A program made the position numbers and the translations under genes. The notes under the pieces are model-generated. The model searched no databases. It saw only the letters and a program-made list of their open reading frames with translations, and had not been told where the DNA came from. Below are positions 63,290-64,000 of a stretch of 64,000 nt of DNA, in pieces (the first letter of the stretch is position 1; every line of letters begins with the position of its first letter). This DNA is from Aureibacter tunicatorum (GTDB taxonomy: Bacteria; Bacteroidota; Bacteroidia; Cytophagales; Cyclobacteriaceae). Where the stretch lies: NCBI RefSeq assembly GCF_036492635.1, contig NZ_AP025305.1:4544000-4607999 (forward strand), given 5' to 3'.

Positions 63290-64000
63290 ATGAAAAAGCT
63301 ATTTTTCGTAATGGCATTGCTATGCCTTTTCTCTAATGTTTTCGCTCAAAAAATTGACGAAAACAAAATCAACAAGATCAAAGCATATATTGAAGATCTT
63401 GAATCCTCAAAAAAAACTAAGGGAGATATCAGCATATTTGAAAACTCCAAGGAAGTTTATGGCGAAAGTATCGGAAAAAACAGATGCTTTTACGCGAATC
63501 AATGCTATAAGACCAAAGGATTCCGAGTAGGCTCTTTTACAAAAATGATCACTTCGATTATTACCTTTCAATTAGTCGAAGAAGGGCTGTTGCAACTTAA
63601 AGATAAATTGGAAAAGTACTTCCCTGAAATACCTGAAGCTAATAAAATCACATTGAGCCATTTATTGGAACACACGAGTGGTCTAAAAGATTACGTGTCA
63701 AATGGAGATGATAATAAATGGCTTGTTAAACCGCAAAGCCATGAGGATATAATGTCAGTAATCATTAGCGACAGTGTGTCATTCACTCCCGGAGAGGATC
63801 AATCGTACTCTAACTCAGCTTACTACCTGCTTGCGAATATCATTGAGAAGGTCAGTGAAAAAAGCTTCGAGAAAAATATAAAAAAGAGAATCATCAAGCC
63901 TCTTGACTTGGATAACACTACTAGCGCGCTGAATAAAAAATCAGAATCTTATCCTTCATATTCATATGAAAATAACAAGTGGGAAGTAGTCGAAGACTTC
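63290..64000 (+). CDS. Serine hydrolase, beta-lactamase class C/S12 type (cut by the window edge)
   Basis: Starts at ATG 63290 with a signal peptide (MKKLFFVMALLCLFSNVFAQ) and runs off the right edge, giving about 237 residues here. The catalytic SxxK motif is GSFTKM and the tyrosine motif is YSNSAYYLL; LSHLLEHTSGLKDYV is the family signature between them. The family includes class C beta-lactamases, D-aminopeptidases and esterases, so the substrate is open. The segment just before GSFTKM reads poorly in this frame (GKNRCFYANQCYKTKGFRVG), whereas the next frame gives a family-like TDAFTRINAIRPK there. This points to two compensating one-base indels at A-runs (near 63475-63480 and 63514-63517). 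Confidence 0.82.
   Translation, partial: MKKLFFVMALLCLFSNVFAQKIDENKINKIKAYIEDLESSKKTKGDISIFENSKEVYGESIGKNRCFYANQCYKTKGFRVGSFTKMITSIITFQLVEEGLLQLKDKLEKYFPEIPEANKITLSHLLEHTSGLKDYVSNGDDNKWLVKPQSHEDIMSVIISDSVSFTPGEDQSYSNSAYYLLANIIEKVSEKSFEKNIKKRIIKPLDLDNTTSALNKKSESYPSYSYENNKWEVVEDF

Noticed and set aside
1-64000. tRNA, rRNA, CRISPR arrays, prophage, transposase genes
   Set aside because: I looked in the intergenic stretches and saw no tRNA T-loop with a matching stem, no regular spaced repeats and no transposase or integrase frames.

Overview
The window is from an AT-rich member of the Bacteroidota, most likely a Cytophagales/Flammeovirgaceae-type marine bacterium (inference). The signs are: a fused cytochrome cbb3 subunit CcoN-CcoO, a MurF-alanine racemase fusion, a DUF4270 lipoprotein, a glycogen-synthase-like half protein beside panC, a bifunctional ThrA next to a separate LysC, lipoproteins with the short lipobox (L/F)(S/T)SC, matches to the Bacteroidota -7 promoter box TAnnTTTG, and few Shine-Dalgarno sites. 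No rRNA, tRNA, CRISPR array, prophage or insertion sequence was found.

Layout. 1-3620: the tail of an unknown gene running in from the left, then a lipoprotein and a HAMP-GAF-PAS sensor on the minus strand. 3964-9572: prfA, a beta-helix lipoprotein and an AsmA-family protein. 9615-14652: recF (minus), then pdhA, a TPR membrane protein, ribH and lysC. 14716-21052: a minus-strand cbb3 oxidase operon in the order ccoNO, ccoQ, ccoP, ccoG, small membrane protein, fixH, TauE/DsbD-like protein. 21053-21829: a long divergent spacer with dyads and a possible small RNA. 21830-32445: trxA, an SDR/DUF2867 protein, RlpA, MurF-Alr, a small secreted protein, an M24 peptidase, glyS, an unknown membrane protein and metF. 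32531-39718: glmS, DUF4270 and the GT5-like half protein (minus), facing panC, panD, a UPF0104 membrane protein and a heptose-phosphate adenylyltransferase. 40332-49541: an AraC regulator, miaA, a membrane protein, and thrA-thrB-thrC-pheA. 50220-56501: a periplasmic nitrate reductase cluster. 56592-61268: two tandem leucine-rich-repeat lipoproteins with REP-like hairpins, and an 802-residue protein I do not recognise. 61509-64000: a secreted thioredoxin-like protein, a PadR/HAAS pair and the start of a serine hydrolase.

How the parts work together. The two respiratory modules are the main theme: a high-affinity cbb3 oxidase and a Nap nitrate reductase. Upstream of each I see the same palindrome core, TGAC-N4-GTCA, the kind of site bound by FNR/DNR/HcpR-family regulators. 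That suggests one regulator sets the choice of electron acceptor (inference). The Nap cluster has no NapC or NapGH. It instead carries a tetraheme lipoprotein, a four-cluster ferredoxin subunit and an NrfD-type membrane protein, probably the menaquinol-oxidising module. Its NapB contains an internal duplication giving four heme sites.

Most of the rest is ordinary core metabolism. The points most worth following are the Nap architecture, the shared palindromes, the candidate RNA near 21.6 kb, the REP/LRR duplication, the 802-residue protein, and an apparent double compensating frameshift in the serine hydrolase at the right edge. I did not find a clear multi-gene system of a wholly new kind.
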